Of a stretch of 64,000 nucleotides of DNA, positions 1 to 10,832 are shown piece after piece. The stretch is taken from positions 1 through 64,000 of the forward strand of contig VWPU01003247.1 in assembly GCA_013398955.1 (NCBI GenBank). The letters are read 5' to 3'. Under the pieces are notes generated by a model. That model worked only from the letters and a program-made list of their open reading frames with translations. It ran no database searches and was not told the origin of the DNA. This DNA comes from Callaeas wilsoni. Taxonomy: Eukaryota; Chordata; Aves; Passeriformes; Callaeidae. Position 1 is the stretch's first letter. Each line of letters begins with the position of its first letter. A program made the translations under genes and the position numbers.

Positions 1-145
1 TGGTACAGGCACTGCCACACACCGTAAATCACCCACAGCACACACAGTCACTGGTACCGGCTCTGCCACACACCCTAAAACCCCCACAGCGCACACAGTC
101 ACTGGTACGGGCACCTGGCACTGCCACACACACACACACAGAGAG
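1..145. repeat. 51-bp minisatellite and CA-rich tract
   Basis: A 51-bp unit beginning TGGTAC and ending CACACAGTCAC repeats at 1, 52 and 103, the last copy degenerating into a short CA repeat. The array is cut by the window edge, so its full length is unknown. A further imperfect CACA-rich stretch runs to about 240. Confidence 0.8.
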
Positions 146-332
146 CTAAAATTGGCCGTGTCCCTGTGTTCCTGTGGCTTGGGAAGGCACAAACACACCC
201 ACACAGCCACCTGCTCACACTCACACTCACACACCCAGCAGCACAGCAGCACTCGTGGATATGGCCTCCCAAACCCTTTGCACAGACCTTTTCCAAGCAG
301 AAACTCCAGCTCAGACCCACATGTCCTGTCTA

Positions 333-575
333 GAATCAGACACTGCGTTGGGTTGGAATGGACCTTGAAGATGGCCCAGTTTCACCCCTGCCATGGGCAG
401 GGACAGCTTTCGCTATCCCACATTGCTCCAGCCGGGCCTTGGACACTTCCAGGGATGGAGCAGCCACAGCTTCTCTCAACCTCAGGGCTTCCCCAGCCTC
501 ACAGGGGACAATTTCTCCCTAATATCCAACCTAAAGCTGTTTCCTGTCAGTTTGAAGCCGTGTACCTACCACCAC
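333..575 (-). mobile_element. CR1 LINE 3' fragment
   Basis: Contains the diagnostic CR1 order read from its 3' end: GGTTGGAATGGACC, CCCCTGCCATGGGCAGGGAC, a TGGACACTTCCAGGGATGG block, then AATATCCAACCTAAA. Strongly 5'-truncated, no reverse transcriptase remains. Confidence 0.85.
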
Positions 576-827
576 GCAGCTCTCCTCACACTGCAGTGAT
601 TTTAACACAAGCTGGTGATGCTCTCATTAAATCCTTGCCAAGCAGCACTCAGCAGCGAGCTGAGCATGCCAAGGAGGTGCTCCAAGGTTTGGTGGCTCTG
701 TGTCACCCACAGGCAGCAGGAAAACACCGGGATGCGTTATAAATCAGAATGGAATTGAATAAATTGAGGTCACTCACACAGGTGTTCTTTTGCCCACTGG
801 CACAGAACAGCCCAAGAGGCAGCACCC

Positions 828-1197
828 GGGATGCTGCCATCCATTGGGATGCCTCCATCCACTGGGATGCATCCATTAGGATGCCGCCATCCACTGGGAT
901 GCATCCATGGGGATGCCTCCATCCACTGGGATGCATCCACTGGGATGCCTCCATCCACTGGGATGCATCCATGGGGATGCTTCCATCCACTGGGATGCAT
1001 CCATGGGGATGCCGCCATCCACTGGGATGCATCCATGGGGATGCCGCCATCCACTGGGATGCATCCACTGGGATGCCTCCATCCACTGGGATGCATCCAT
1101 GGGGATGCCGCCATCCACTGGGATGCATCCATTGGGATGCCGCCATCCACTGGGATGCATCCATGGGGATGCCGCCATCCACTGGGATGCCAGCCTG
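828..1197. repeat. 32-bp (2 x 16) minisatellite
   Basis: Tandem units of the form CATCCACTGGGATGC alternating with ATCCATGGGGATGCC, about 11 copies of the 32-bp dimer. Units contain the 10-bp palindrome GGATGCATCC, so both strands look alike and neither strand contains stops. The open frames here (up to 226 codons) are a result of this, not evidence of a gene. It abuts a CR1 fragment on its right. Confidence 0.93.
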
Positions 1198-1220
1198 CTG
1201 CAGAAGGACAGGTGTCTCTG

Positions 1221-1400
1221 CAGACCAACATCCACATGGTTTTTGAACACTTGCAGTGAGTGATGGTGACTCCACCGCTGCCCTGGGCGGTCTGTGCCAG
1301 GGCTGGAAAACCTTTTTGGTGAAGAATTTGTTGTTAATACCCGATCTAAACCTTTGGCCCAATCTGGACTTCTCTTGTTTCATCTTATTGGTCTTAAAGG
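1221..1400 (-). mobile_element. CR1 LINE internal/3' fragment
   Basis: Matches the CR1 block with ATCCACATGGTTTTTGAACAC, GGTGACTCCACC, CCCTGGGC, GGTGAAGAATTTGTT and CCGATCTAAACC. The extreme 3' tail is missing; the minisatellite occupies that side. Confidence 0.75.
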
Positions 1401-2127
1401 TCTCTTGACCTTTTCAACTGGAAAAAAATAGAAGACTTTTGAGGGGAAGCTTCAGGTACATTTTCCTGCTTGGTGGCCCAGGTCACCATTTAACCCCGCA
1501 CTTCTTACCAATCCCAGGAAAAGAAAAAAAGAGGAAAAAAGAAGGGAAAGAGAATCTCCCCATGCCTAAGGAAAACAAAAATGGGAGAAAGAAATACAAA
1601 ACACAAGTAAGGAGAGAAAAGCTCATTTTGTCTATTGAAAAGATTCTGTTTAATAAAAAATTGATGATATTTTAGTGACTGTTGCCCTTAAAATGATTCC
1701 CATCCCTCTGTTTTTCATCTCACTTGGCTTCTTTCGGACAATCAATCAAGAGTTTCCTGGGATCCACCAGAGGCTCCTGCACATAGCCCCTTTTGAAGTG
1801 AGAGGGAAGGGAAGGGTTTGTCCTAAATAAATAACAAATAAACTAAATTCTTTCTCTGTTTTGTTCCTATAAGGAATAATGCAAAGGGTTTCAAAGGAGA
1901 GGGAGAAGGAGCAAAGAGAACAAAGAGTCCCAGCTCCATCTCGAGAGCACAGATACAAAAATCCCCCAGATTCTGGTGCATCTTGTGCACAGACAGTTGT
2001 GCAGGTTCCAGGGGAAGTGAGATCAGTATTAACAGGATTTTTGTGTGGTCTCTATGGAATAGAGAGAGATTTCAATAAATTTCTTAGGAATCATGAGGAA
2101 TGAATACCGAAATAAAACACAGGCAAT
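1401..2127. other. Non-coding interval with an A-rich patch
   Basis: A/G-rich low-complexity sequence spans about 1515-1625. I see no coding exon, RNA gene or clear mobile element in the remainder. Confidence 0.5.
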
Positions 2128-2352
2128 CAGAGAATCGTGGAATGATTTGGGTTGGAAGGGACCTTAAAGCTCCTCCAACTCCATCCCCTGCCATGGGCAG
2201 GGACACCTTCCACTATCTCAGGGTGCTCCAAGCCCTGCCCAACCTGGCCTTGGACACCTCCAGGGATGGGAGATCCATTCCAGGGTCTCACCACCCTCTC
2301 AGGGAGGAATTTCTTCTCCAGCTGAAGGACATGTTCACCATCTGTCTGACCA
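2128..2352 (-). mobile_element. CR1 LINE 3' fragment
   Basis: Begins with the reverse of the CR1 tail (CAGAGAATCGTGGAATGATT), then TTGGGTTGGAAGGGACC, CCTGCCATGGGCAGGGACACC and CTCCAGGGATGGGAGATCC. 5'-truncated. Confidence 0.9.
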
Positions 2353-3366
2353 GTTCCAATTCTCACTCAGCCCAGCAGATGCAGGTTTGCTTTGGCCCCC
2401 AGATATCCCAGATTTTGAAGGAAGATACATCCTAGGAAAAGTAAGGAATGCAGACACATGTCCAGGCCATCCAGCAAGTCATGGCAAAGGGAAGCACTGA
2501 GCCCACATGGTCCCAATCCCATTCCAACGTGCTTTGTCCAAGCGAGCCAGCTCATTCACCAGGATCAGAGAAACCCCGAGCGGACTCCAGCATCTGACCC
2601 TACAAATTGATTTCTGCAGCTGTGCCGCCCTCTTGCCAACATCTGCCTTGTTCTGGCTCTCTGGATCAACCAATCTCTCGGGAAGTCCTGGCTGCTTTCA
2701 TTGGATGAGAGCTCCATGGGGTGGGAGTGGAGACCAAGCACAACCCAAAGGTGCTTCAGCCAGGCCTCACCTCGCTCTGTGCCCTCTGATTTATTTAAAA
2801 GCAGCTCGGGAAATATCTTTAGCAAACACCTGTCCCCAAACTGCACCTCTCAGCCATTCAGCTGGAAGATGCTGCAGCCCACGCGTGTCATCCTGCCCTT
2901 AAAATTTTTATCACAACTATCAGAAAACAGGAGCTCAGAGAACTGAAATAAAAGTCACCAGCCCCAATTAATTCCTTAGCAAGGTTTTGGTGCCATCCTT
3001 GGGATGTTCACTTCTTCACGTCCTTGGGATGTTCTTCTCTGCCAACAGCATCCTTAAAATACCAAAGAGCGGGGTGAAGGGATTTAGCAGAGCACGAAGC
3101 ACAGCAGGAAGTGTCCCTTGCTCTGAGACTGCTCTGCTGGGAGCCGCTCCTGGCTCCAGGCAGGTCAGCCTGGCTTTTATCGGGATATCAGGGAGTGAAG
3201 AGACCCCAGGTCAATCCCGAGACTCATTGGGGCACTCTGAGAGGGTGAAAAGCTGAGATTTGTGTGAGACCTCTTGGCTTGGAACAGCCCAAGGAATGAG
3301 AATGTGGCAACCTGCTGATTCCACGTGAGGGCCAGGGCAGAGGGAGCTGTTGGACCAGGGGTTGGT
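2353..3366. other. Non-coding interval, nothing recognised
   Basis: Mixed-composition single-copy-looking DNA. Short open frames on both strands have no recognisable domain and no splice-site pattern that joins them. Confidence 0.45.
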
Positions 3367-3908
3367 CATGGAATGAGGGAATCATGGAATGGCTTGGGTT
3401 GGAAGGGACCTCAAAGCCCATCCAGTTCCACCCCCTGCCACGGGCAGGGACACCTCCCACTGTCCCAGGGTGCTCCAAGCCCCATCCAACCTGGCCTTGG
3501 GCACTGCCGGGGATCCAGGGGCAGCCACAGCTTCTCTGGGCACCCTGTGCCAGGGCCTCCCCACACCTCACAGGGAAGAATTCCTTCCCAATTTTCCATC
3601 TAACCCTGCCCTCTGGCAGTGGGAAGCCATTCCCTGTGTCCTGTCCCTCCATCCCTTGTCCCCAGTCCCTCTCCAGCTCTCCTGGAGCCCTTTAGGCCCT
3701 GGCAGGGGCTCTGAGGTCTCCCCAGAACCAGGCTGAACAATCTGAGCTCTCCCAGCCTTTCCTCACAGCAGAGCTGCTCCATCCCTCTGATCAACTCCGG
3801 ACTCTCTCCAGCAGCTCCAGCTCCTTCCTGTGCTGCGCCCCAGGGCTGGGGCAGCTCTGCAGTGGGGTCTCACCTGCGTGGACACACTGGGAACAGCTGG
3901 AGCCATGG
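3367..3908 (-). mobile_element. Longer CR1 LINE fragment (about 540 bp)
   Basis: Starts with the inverted CR1 tail (GAATCATGGAATGG), runs through the CATGGGCAGGG-type block, the cluster encoding the ORF2 end (TCCAGCTCTCCTGGAGCCC) and continues to CTCCATCCCTCTGATCAAC and GCCCCAGGGCTGG. One of the two or three longest CR1 remnants here. An LTR element is inserted immediately to the right. Confidence 0.92.
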
Positions 3909-3913
3909 GAGGA

Positions 3914-4556
3914 TGTCTTGGGCTGATTCTAAGACAATACTGTATTCCCCATCGCCGGCTTGAACTCCAGTGTACCTTTAAATTACAAAAGAAAAAAAAA
4001 ACAAACAAAAAAACTCTTCAAAACAACCAACTTAACCTTACAACTAAAATGTTTTACATTCTTTTCTCTCCCAATTCTAACAACATTTAGTTAGTTAAAA
4101 GACTTTTGCTCTCTAGTCTCTTCGGCTTTCAGCGGAGAAGGGACTGTGATCTGCCTCAGCGGCTTCTTTTCCTTTTTGGACTGCCTTTAACTTACTTTTC
4201 ATCCCAGACCAGCTCCCATCTCCGGCCCTGCGCGGCGGGACCCTCCAAGGGGGATCGTCGGACCCTGCCTGGCCGGCCCAGCTCAGGACTGCAGGTTTTA
4301 CCTACAGAAAGAACTCTAAAATCCATAATCCTCTTTTAAAGGACAAGAGAGAGGGTTTCAATATCCTTTTTTTCCTGTGACAGCAGTAGACACTATTTTG
4401 TTAAATAAATAGTTTTTTTCACTTTCACTCAAAAAATTATTTTCCCGAACCTGTAAAAAAGTGCTGCCGAGGCCTGCTTGCCTGGCAGGCAGGAAAGAAA
4501 GAGAGAGACGCCCCTCTCAAGTTGTTTCCTCCGAGATTTGTGTCCAAACCAACACA
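3914..4556 (+). mobile_element. Solo long terminal repeat of an endogenous retrovirus
   Basis: A 643-bp element begins TGTCTTGGG and ends CCAACACA (TG...CA ends) and is flanked by an exact 5-bp direct repeat GAGGA at 3909-3913 and 4557-4561, the hallmark of retroviral integration. AATAAA lies at 4404-4409. No internal gag, pol or env remains, so it is a solo LTR formed by recombination. Family (ERVL or ERVK type) cannot be fixed from reading. Orientation is taken from the poly(A) signal. Confidence 0.75.
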
Positions 4557-4561
4557 GAGGA

Positions 4562-5129
4562 GCAGCCCCAGCACTGGAAGTTTTGTGCTGTTTAAGTTCA
4601 ACCATGAAGTGACCTGAGCTCTCTCCTCACCTTGCTGGCACCTCCCAGGGTGGCACTCAGATCTCGGGGTGCAACCATAGCAGGCTCCAAGGCAAGGTCT
4701 GGACCATTCAGGAAGGAAGAAAAGCCTGGGAAGGACTTTCCACCTGCTCTGCGGGCAAAGGCAGGGACGGGCTGAGAGAATAGACCTGCCCTGGCTGCAA
4801 AGAGAGGCCGGTGCTCGAGGGCAGGGCCGGTTTTCCGCACCAAAAAGCAGCGCTGCAGGCTGAGCCCAACTGCACCGAGGTGTTGGCAGCGTGTCAGCGC
4901 TGCAGAAAATCAGCAGAGGTTAAGATCATGTTAATTTGTACACACACAGGGGGATCGGGAGCACTGGAAGCGGAGCAGGGAGAGAGGGAGGGAGGAGGAA
5001 AAGAGGAGGAGGAGGAGGAGGGAGAAGACTTGCACACGAAAATGTTGGGTTTGTGTGTGTGGGGGGGGTCCATTTCCAAAGCAAGAATACAAATGATCCC
5101 AACAAAGCCCAAGCTGTCCTGAAACCCTG
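4562..5129. other. Non-coding interval with a GGA-rich purine tract
   Basis: A GA-rich tract (GGAGGAGGAGG) spans about 4970-5030, followed by a short GT/G run at about 5052-5070. Otherwise nothing recognised. Confidence 0.5.
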
Positions 5130-5310
5130 TAGCCAATTAGTGCACATCAATAATTAATCAGCTCTCGCTATTGTGCAGCCCGGCCTGTGCTACCCCAGCC
5201 CCTGCCACACTCACTCTTTCCCATCACAGACACACTGTTATGACACATAATGATATTGTCCATGAATAATTTAGAGCAGTTTTTCTCCTCTTCTCTCTCT
5301 GTCTCACTCT
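5130..5310. promoter_or_regulatory. Candidate conserved AT-rich regulatory island
   Basis: AT-rich block in GC-richer surroundings with homeodomain-type sites: ATAATTAAT at 5150-5158 (the published optimal Brn-3 core, from memory), plus TGAATAATTTA and CATAATGATATTG further on. Function is inferred from motif content only. It lies about 24 kb downstream of the POU4 gene. Confidence 0.3.
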
Positions 5311-5559
5311 CTCCCCGTGCCCTTATTAGCAGAAAATGTGGAACAAATTCTGGGAGGAGGCAAGCAAGGAGCTCCTTCCGTGAGGTTGCCGGAGGAGCAG
5401 CCCAATCCCTGCTTCCTTGGGCAGCTGGAAACCAGCGATCAACGCTTCCAGCATGGCTTGGTGACCTTCCCCTGGTGCAGGGGCTGGGCAGTGAGCTGAG
5501 AGGGAAGCTTGGCTTAGAAAAGCCCATGGAAGCAAAGACTGAACCATCTTAAATGTCAG

Positions 5560-5965
5560 GGGTGAGCTGCACCTCCAACCTTCCCAGGTTGAGCTTTACT
5601 TCCAACCCTTCCAGGCTGAGCTTTACTTCCAACCCTTCCAGGTTGAGCTTTACTTCCAACCTTCCCAGGTTGAGCTTTACTTCCAACCTTCCCAGGTTGA
5701 GCTTTACTTCCAACCTTTCCACGTTGAGCTTTACTTCCAACCCTTCCAGGCTGAGTTTTACTTCCAACCTTTCCAGGCNTCCCACCCTTCCGCTCTGAGG
5801 TTCACTTCCAACCTTCCCAGGTTGAGCTGTACTTCCAACCTTTCCAGGCTGAGCTTTACTTCCAACCTTTCCACGTTGAGCTTTACTTCCAACCCTTCCA
5901 GGCTGAGCTTTACTTCCAACCTTCCCAGGCTGAGCTTTACCTCCATCCCTACCAGCTGGAGCTCC
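5560..5965. repeat. 27-bp minisatellite
   Basis: About 15 copies of a 27-bp unit containing TTGAGCTTTACTTCCAACC and CTTCCCAGG or CTTTCCAGG. Because 27 is divisible by 3, one minus frame reads as 9-residue repeats (KVGSKAQPG type) for 145 codons, but several other frames are open too. A single ambiguous base sits at 5779, where copies are shifted. No gene is inferred. Confidence 0.93.
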
Positions 5966-8405
5966 ATCTCCATTCCCATTAACCAAAGGGTTAATTGTTA
6001 CAACTGACTGATCCTTGTGCTGATCTCTCCATAAGATAATGGGATAAATTGTGGTGGAAGCACAGATCTCAAAATTGAGTTTTTTAGACTAAACTGAGTC
6101 TAATCACAGCAAATACTCAGTTTGAACTGTTTTTTTTTTCTGGCTCCACTCTCCTTCCAGTGCTGGCCTCCCATTAATCTCTTTTGACCTCGTGTCTGGC
6201 AGGCTCTGCCTTTCTCATCGGTGACTTCTGGACCTGTTGGCTGATGCCAGGTTCGTGGGTGAGGAATCTCAGGGATTACAATGTCCCTACGGAACAGAGA
6301 TGAATACAGCAGAGAGGGACTGAATCAGCACCTGTTTTGTGGGAACTGCAGAACGGGATTAATGCAGCTCCTGGTTGTCCTTGCCATGGGTCACAAGGGA
6401 AGGGTTAACTACCTCTATCGATTATTCTTCTGAAATTTGCGCAAGGATTTCTTCCAGCATTTCTGTCCCCAAAAATAGAGATTTGAATGAAAAATGAATC
6501 TGGGGAAAGAAAGGTTTGTCCTGAACTCAAGCACCAGAGTGCAGGAAATTCAGTTGCCCTCTGCCATGAGGCCTGATGCAACCATGGTTCATCCATGGCC
6601 AATAGCCCAAACTTCCCATCCTGCCATTCTTTCCTGAGTTTCGATGCCACTGTGGGCTCCAGTCACCTGCTCTGTCCTGCACGTCTGGATCCAGCCTGGG
6701 ATGCTGCTCTCATTGGGAATGAAGCCCAGGAGTGGAGCTGTAGAGATGTCTGTCCTGGTGGTCCTCCAAAGTTTTCCGCAGATAATGACCTGGTACCGTC
6801 TGGAGTTTCCAGATCTAAATATTTTCTTTAGGAACTGAACTTGACCTGAGCTGTTTGAAATTCAAATCCAGAGCCAGCCCATCCTTCTGGAAATAAGGCA
6901 GTCCCGAGACTGAGGCTCCTCCATCTGGCAGGACTTTGGGGGAGTTTCTATTTCCAAAGCCCAGAGAACTCAGAGTGCCCCCAGCACTCGAGGTGTCCCA
7001 GCAGTGCCAGCACGGGGGACAATCCTTGCCCTGGGCCTGTGGCCACACTATTTTTGATACAAAAATCTCTCTCATCACGTGCTGTCACAACATCCAGACG
7101 GTCACTGTGGTCCCTGTGCCCTCTGGGCACTGTTCGGTGTTTTTTCCATGCTCCAAACCCATGTCCATTGTATCCATGGGGTTCCATCTCCTGGATTTGT
7201 GGTGCTGGAACAATCCCAGCAGCTCTGTCCCCCCCTCCACGTCCACAGCACATCATCAAGGATCCTCCATCCAGTCCTGAGATCATTACTATTGGCAAAA
7301 TAATTGAGTCAACAAAATGAGGACTAAAAGCCTTGTTTGCTCCCCTTTCATCTCAGCTCTGCCTTCCTAATGTGGATTTTAAAGGGAAGAGGAAGAAGGG
7401 GAAGGAATCTAACCTCTCTCCATGTCTTTACCAGGGCTTTACTGGCCATTTTCATGCTGTAAAGCACCAACATTCTTTGAGTTCAGGGAGATTTTAAAAG
7501 TTTCTTTCTGAAGCAATGACCGTCAAAGTTGGTTATTGATTGAGGCTGGGGGATCTGAGGGCTGCATGAGGAAAACTGACTGATTATTCCACCCCTTTCT
7601 CTCTTCTTTCCCTTTCTTTCCTTTGCACCAGGACTGGATTGATCGACCCTGTCTTCATTGTCTTCCCTTCTCCTTTTTCTCTCCTGGTTCCTACTGGGGA
7701 TTCCTGATTAAACTATGGCAGGGCTCAATTGATCCTCCACAAGTCTCCCGCTCCTCGCAAGGAGGAAAAACTGCCCGGCTGCATAATTCAGAAAGCAAAC
7801 ACAGAGAGGAGAGGCAGGGAGGGAAAATCAATACAGCTACAACTGATCCTGCAGATAAATGAGAGGGAGCATCCCTGGCAGCAGCTCAGGGAAAGTTCAG
7901 TGACTCTGGGATGGGCTCAAGAAGTGATAGAGCGTCACTTGGAGTGGGGCAGGAAGGGAGGGATCCCCTGATTCCTTCAGCAAACAGGGGAGTGGGAAGC
8001 CCGGGGCTGAGCAGGAGAGACCCTCTGCGAGAGGGGGATAAATGTCCCTCCTCATCTCCCTCCCCAAACTCCAGGGATCCTGTTTCCAGCCCCAGCTGGG
8101 CTGGTTCCGTGGTGGATTTCTTGCCACGCTGCCCTCTGTGAGCCAAAGAAGTTGCACTGTGGGAAGTGACGTGGAAATGGGATTCTCTGCCTCTCCAGCC
8201 TTGCAGGGGAGCGGAATCTCCGTAACTCCCTGCATCCTGAGAAAAAGCAGGGCTGAGCCAGTGCCCCAGTGCTGCTCCCAGGGTCACTCGTTGCGCTGAC
8301 TCGTCCTGACTCCTCAAGAAGCAGCTGCCAAGCAGGTTTGTCCCAGGCAAGCAGAATACAGACCCAGCAGGAGCAGAGCAAAACAGTAAAACAAATAAAA
8401 CAGAT
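5966..8405. other. Non-coding interval, nothing recognised
   Basis: About 2.4 kb without a CR1 fragment or recognisable exon. It includes CT-rich stretches near 7590-7630 and 7660-7690. Small open frames look random. Confidence 0.45.
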
Positions 8406-8800
8406 CATAAAACCCCAGAATGGGCTGGGTTGGGAGGGATCTTAAAGCTCATCCAGTTCCACCCCTGCCATGGGCAGGGACTCCTTCCACTGTCCCAGGC
8501 TGCTCCAAGCCCCATCCATCCTGGCCTTGGGCACTGCCAGGGAGCCAGGGGCAGCCACAGCTTCTCTGGGCACCCTGTGCCAGGTCCTGACCACCCTCAC
8601 AGGGAACAATTCCTTCCCAATATCCCATCTTACCCTGTCCTCTGGCAATGGGAAGCCACTCCCTGTGTCCTGTCCCTCCATCCCTTGTCCCCAGTCCCTC
8701 TCCAGCTCTCCTGGAGCCCCTTTAGGCCTGAAAGGGGCTCTGAGGTCTCACTGGAATGTTCTCTTCTCCAGGCTGGACATTCCCAGCCCTCTCTGTCAAC
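8406..8800 (-). mobile_element. CR1 LINE 3' fragment
   Basis: Inverted CR1 tail and diagnostic blocks TGGGCTGGGTTGGGAGGG, CTGCCATGGGCAGGGA and CAGCCACAGCTTCTCTGGGC, ending in the TTTAGGCCTGAAAGGGGCTC block. Very similar to the copies at 3367 and 14783, so probably the same subfamily. Confidence 0.92.
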
Positions 8801-10761
8801 AGCCAAGCGTTTCAGATGCTGGCAAAGGGAAGGTGACAGAGGAGACACAGTCCTGTCCCTGGATAGAGGAAACTGTCCTTGGGTCTCCCCAACATTCCCA
8901 GTTCACCACCCCTGCTCCTCTCTCACACGGCAAACTAGGAGAACTGGAATGCCAGGGCTCGAAACCAAAGCCTGGGTGTGAATGGCAGGATAAGGGACAC
9001 TGCAGACAAGCCCTGCCTGGAAACCAGGAATTTGGGCACATTCCCTGTCTGAGGTGGCTTGGCCAGCTGAGCCATCCATCCTCATCCTTAAGCAGCTTAG
9101 AGAACATAAACGCTGCCACGACCATGGAGATCTAAGATATTAAATGACAAAAAATTCCCTGGGCGTGCCTGGGAATGACGTAGGGAGAAACTCCTTGTTT
9201 GTCCCAGAGCGTTGTCCCTGTCAGGCAGTGCCCGGCCCTTTCCTGGCCAGTGATGGATCCCCAGGAAGCCCCGAGCTGCTGCTGAGCTCTGCTGAGGTTT
9301 CCTGCAGCAGGGGGAGAGCAAAGGCTTTTAAACCAATATTGCTCCCTATTTTAAAATGATTTAAGATCCCAAGGACCAGCCCAGCTCTGGCTCTGCCAGC
9401 AGAGGGGATGGATTGTTCCCTTAAAAGCTTTTAAATGCGTGTGATAGAAAGGGGAAGTGCAGCTGCCTGGCTGAAAGGATTGCAGTGGCTCCAGCTTCCA
9501 GCCTGCCCACACATCACTTTAACTCTTCCTGGGAGCTGAGAGACACTTTCCTTCCGCGCTGGGATCTTCAGGGATCCCAGGAGAATCAGGCACCCAGGAG
9601 AGGGATTTCAAAAGAACGTGGGGGATAAGAGAAGATGGGGAGGTTTTAGTGCTCCTTAGACATCCAGGTGCCTGAGTGTATTCAGCTAATTCAGGATGCA
9701 GCTCCCCTGGGCAAATCCTGCCTTTCCCGCTGCCCTCGGGCGGCTGGGAGGTGAACTCCCCCGTTCTGGATTTCCCAGCGGAAACACAGAGCTCCTGTTC
9801 CCCGCAGACACAGATGTGCTGACACTGCACCCACCCCAGGCTCCAGGGAGGGTCCCTGGGTGCTGCGAGTGAGCCCGGAGCCAGCTGAGCCCCAGAGGCT
9901 GGAGGAGGCACCAGCACCCACTGAGGGATGGATGACTTGGATCCTGTGGGATTCAGGCTTCTCCCCACTCTCCCTCAGAGCCCTCAGAGTTCTCCCAGCT
10001 ATGCAACATGGAATCGGCACCTCCAAGACTCCTTTTGGAGCAGAGGTGGGATGGGGCTGCCCATCCTGCATGCCAGGACTCCAACTCCAGCTGCACCATC
10101 GCGGGCAGTCTGCAGTGCTGCCCCAAACATATTCCCGGTTCCTCTGCCTGTGCCAGGCACTTTGCACGGAGGAATGTCCAATTTTCTGCTCTGCTAAAAC
10201 TTGCAGCAGGGATCCAGACACCCTCCATTCTGTTTTCCCTCCTGTCTCTGGAAAACCTGTGCACATCGCAGCTGTTCTCCCACATTAGAGCCATCTGCAT
10301 CCCGGCTGTTGGCTTTAAAGCCATTTGCACTTCTCTTAGGAATCACAAAACAGCAGTTTTCCTGACCCTTCTGGTCTTAGGAACTGTTGGATCTGTGGAA
10401 AGGGACAACCACAAGTCCTCAGCGAAGAGGAAGAATTCCCAGACGAAGCCAAACCCTTTCCCTGTGGGGTTACTGGTGCAGCTCAGATGCTGGGAAAGGC
10501 TCCCTGGGCCTGGCATCTTGGTTCACTACCAATTCCCAGCCCTCCCTAATGGACTCAGATGGTGTGGGTAGAGTGGAAAGGAGCTGTAGACTTGAAGCCC
10601 AGATCCAAATTCCAGCAATTATTGGTGTTCCCGGGTGCCCCTTGGCCCCCTGCCCACCACCAGCACTCGGGAGACTCAGTGCCAGGTCTGGAGCATTGAT
10701 GGCTCTGAGGAATCCTGCTCAAGGCTCCTGGGAACCATTATCCACTTTATCCTGCATCCCA
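8801..10761. other. Non-coding interval, nothing recognised
   Basis: Overlapping open frames of up to 190 codons occur on both strands at about 9690-10570 but show no domain or repeated codon-position pattern. No repeat element recognised. Confidence 0.45.
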
Positions 10762-10832
10762 CCTAGGGGGTGGACTCGATGGCCTCTGAAGGTCCCATCA
10801 AACCCCAGCTATTCCGTGATCCTCTGATCCAC
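10762..10832 (+). mobile_element. Short CR1 3' end
   Basis: Reads GGGTGGACTCGATGGCCTC, AAGGTCCCATCAAACCCC and GTGATCCTCTGAT, the extreme 3' end of a CR1 in plus orientation. Confidence 0.7.

Noticed and set aside
703..1383. 226-codon minus-strand frame with MHPSGWRHPHGC-type repeats
   Set aside because: It is a translation of the self-complementary minisatellite. Similar open frames exist in several phases on both strands.
5549..5986. 145-codon frame of nine-residue repeats (KVGSKAQPG)
   Set aside because: It follows from a 27-bp minisatellite with no stop in its unit. No conserved start, flanking coding sequence or splice pattern.
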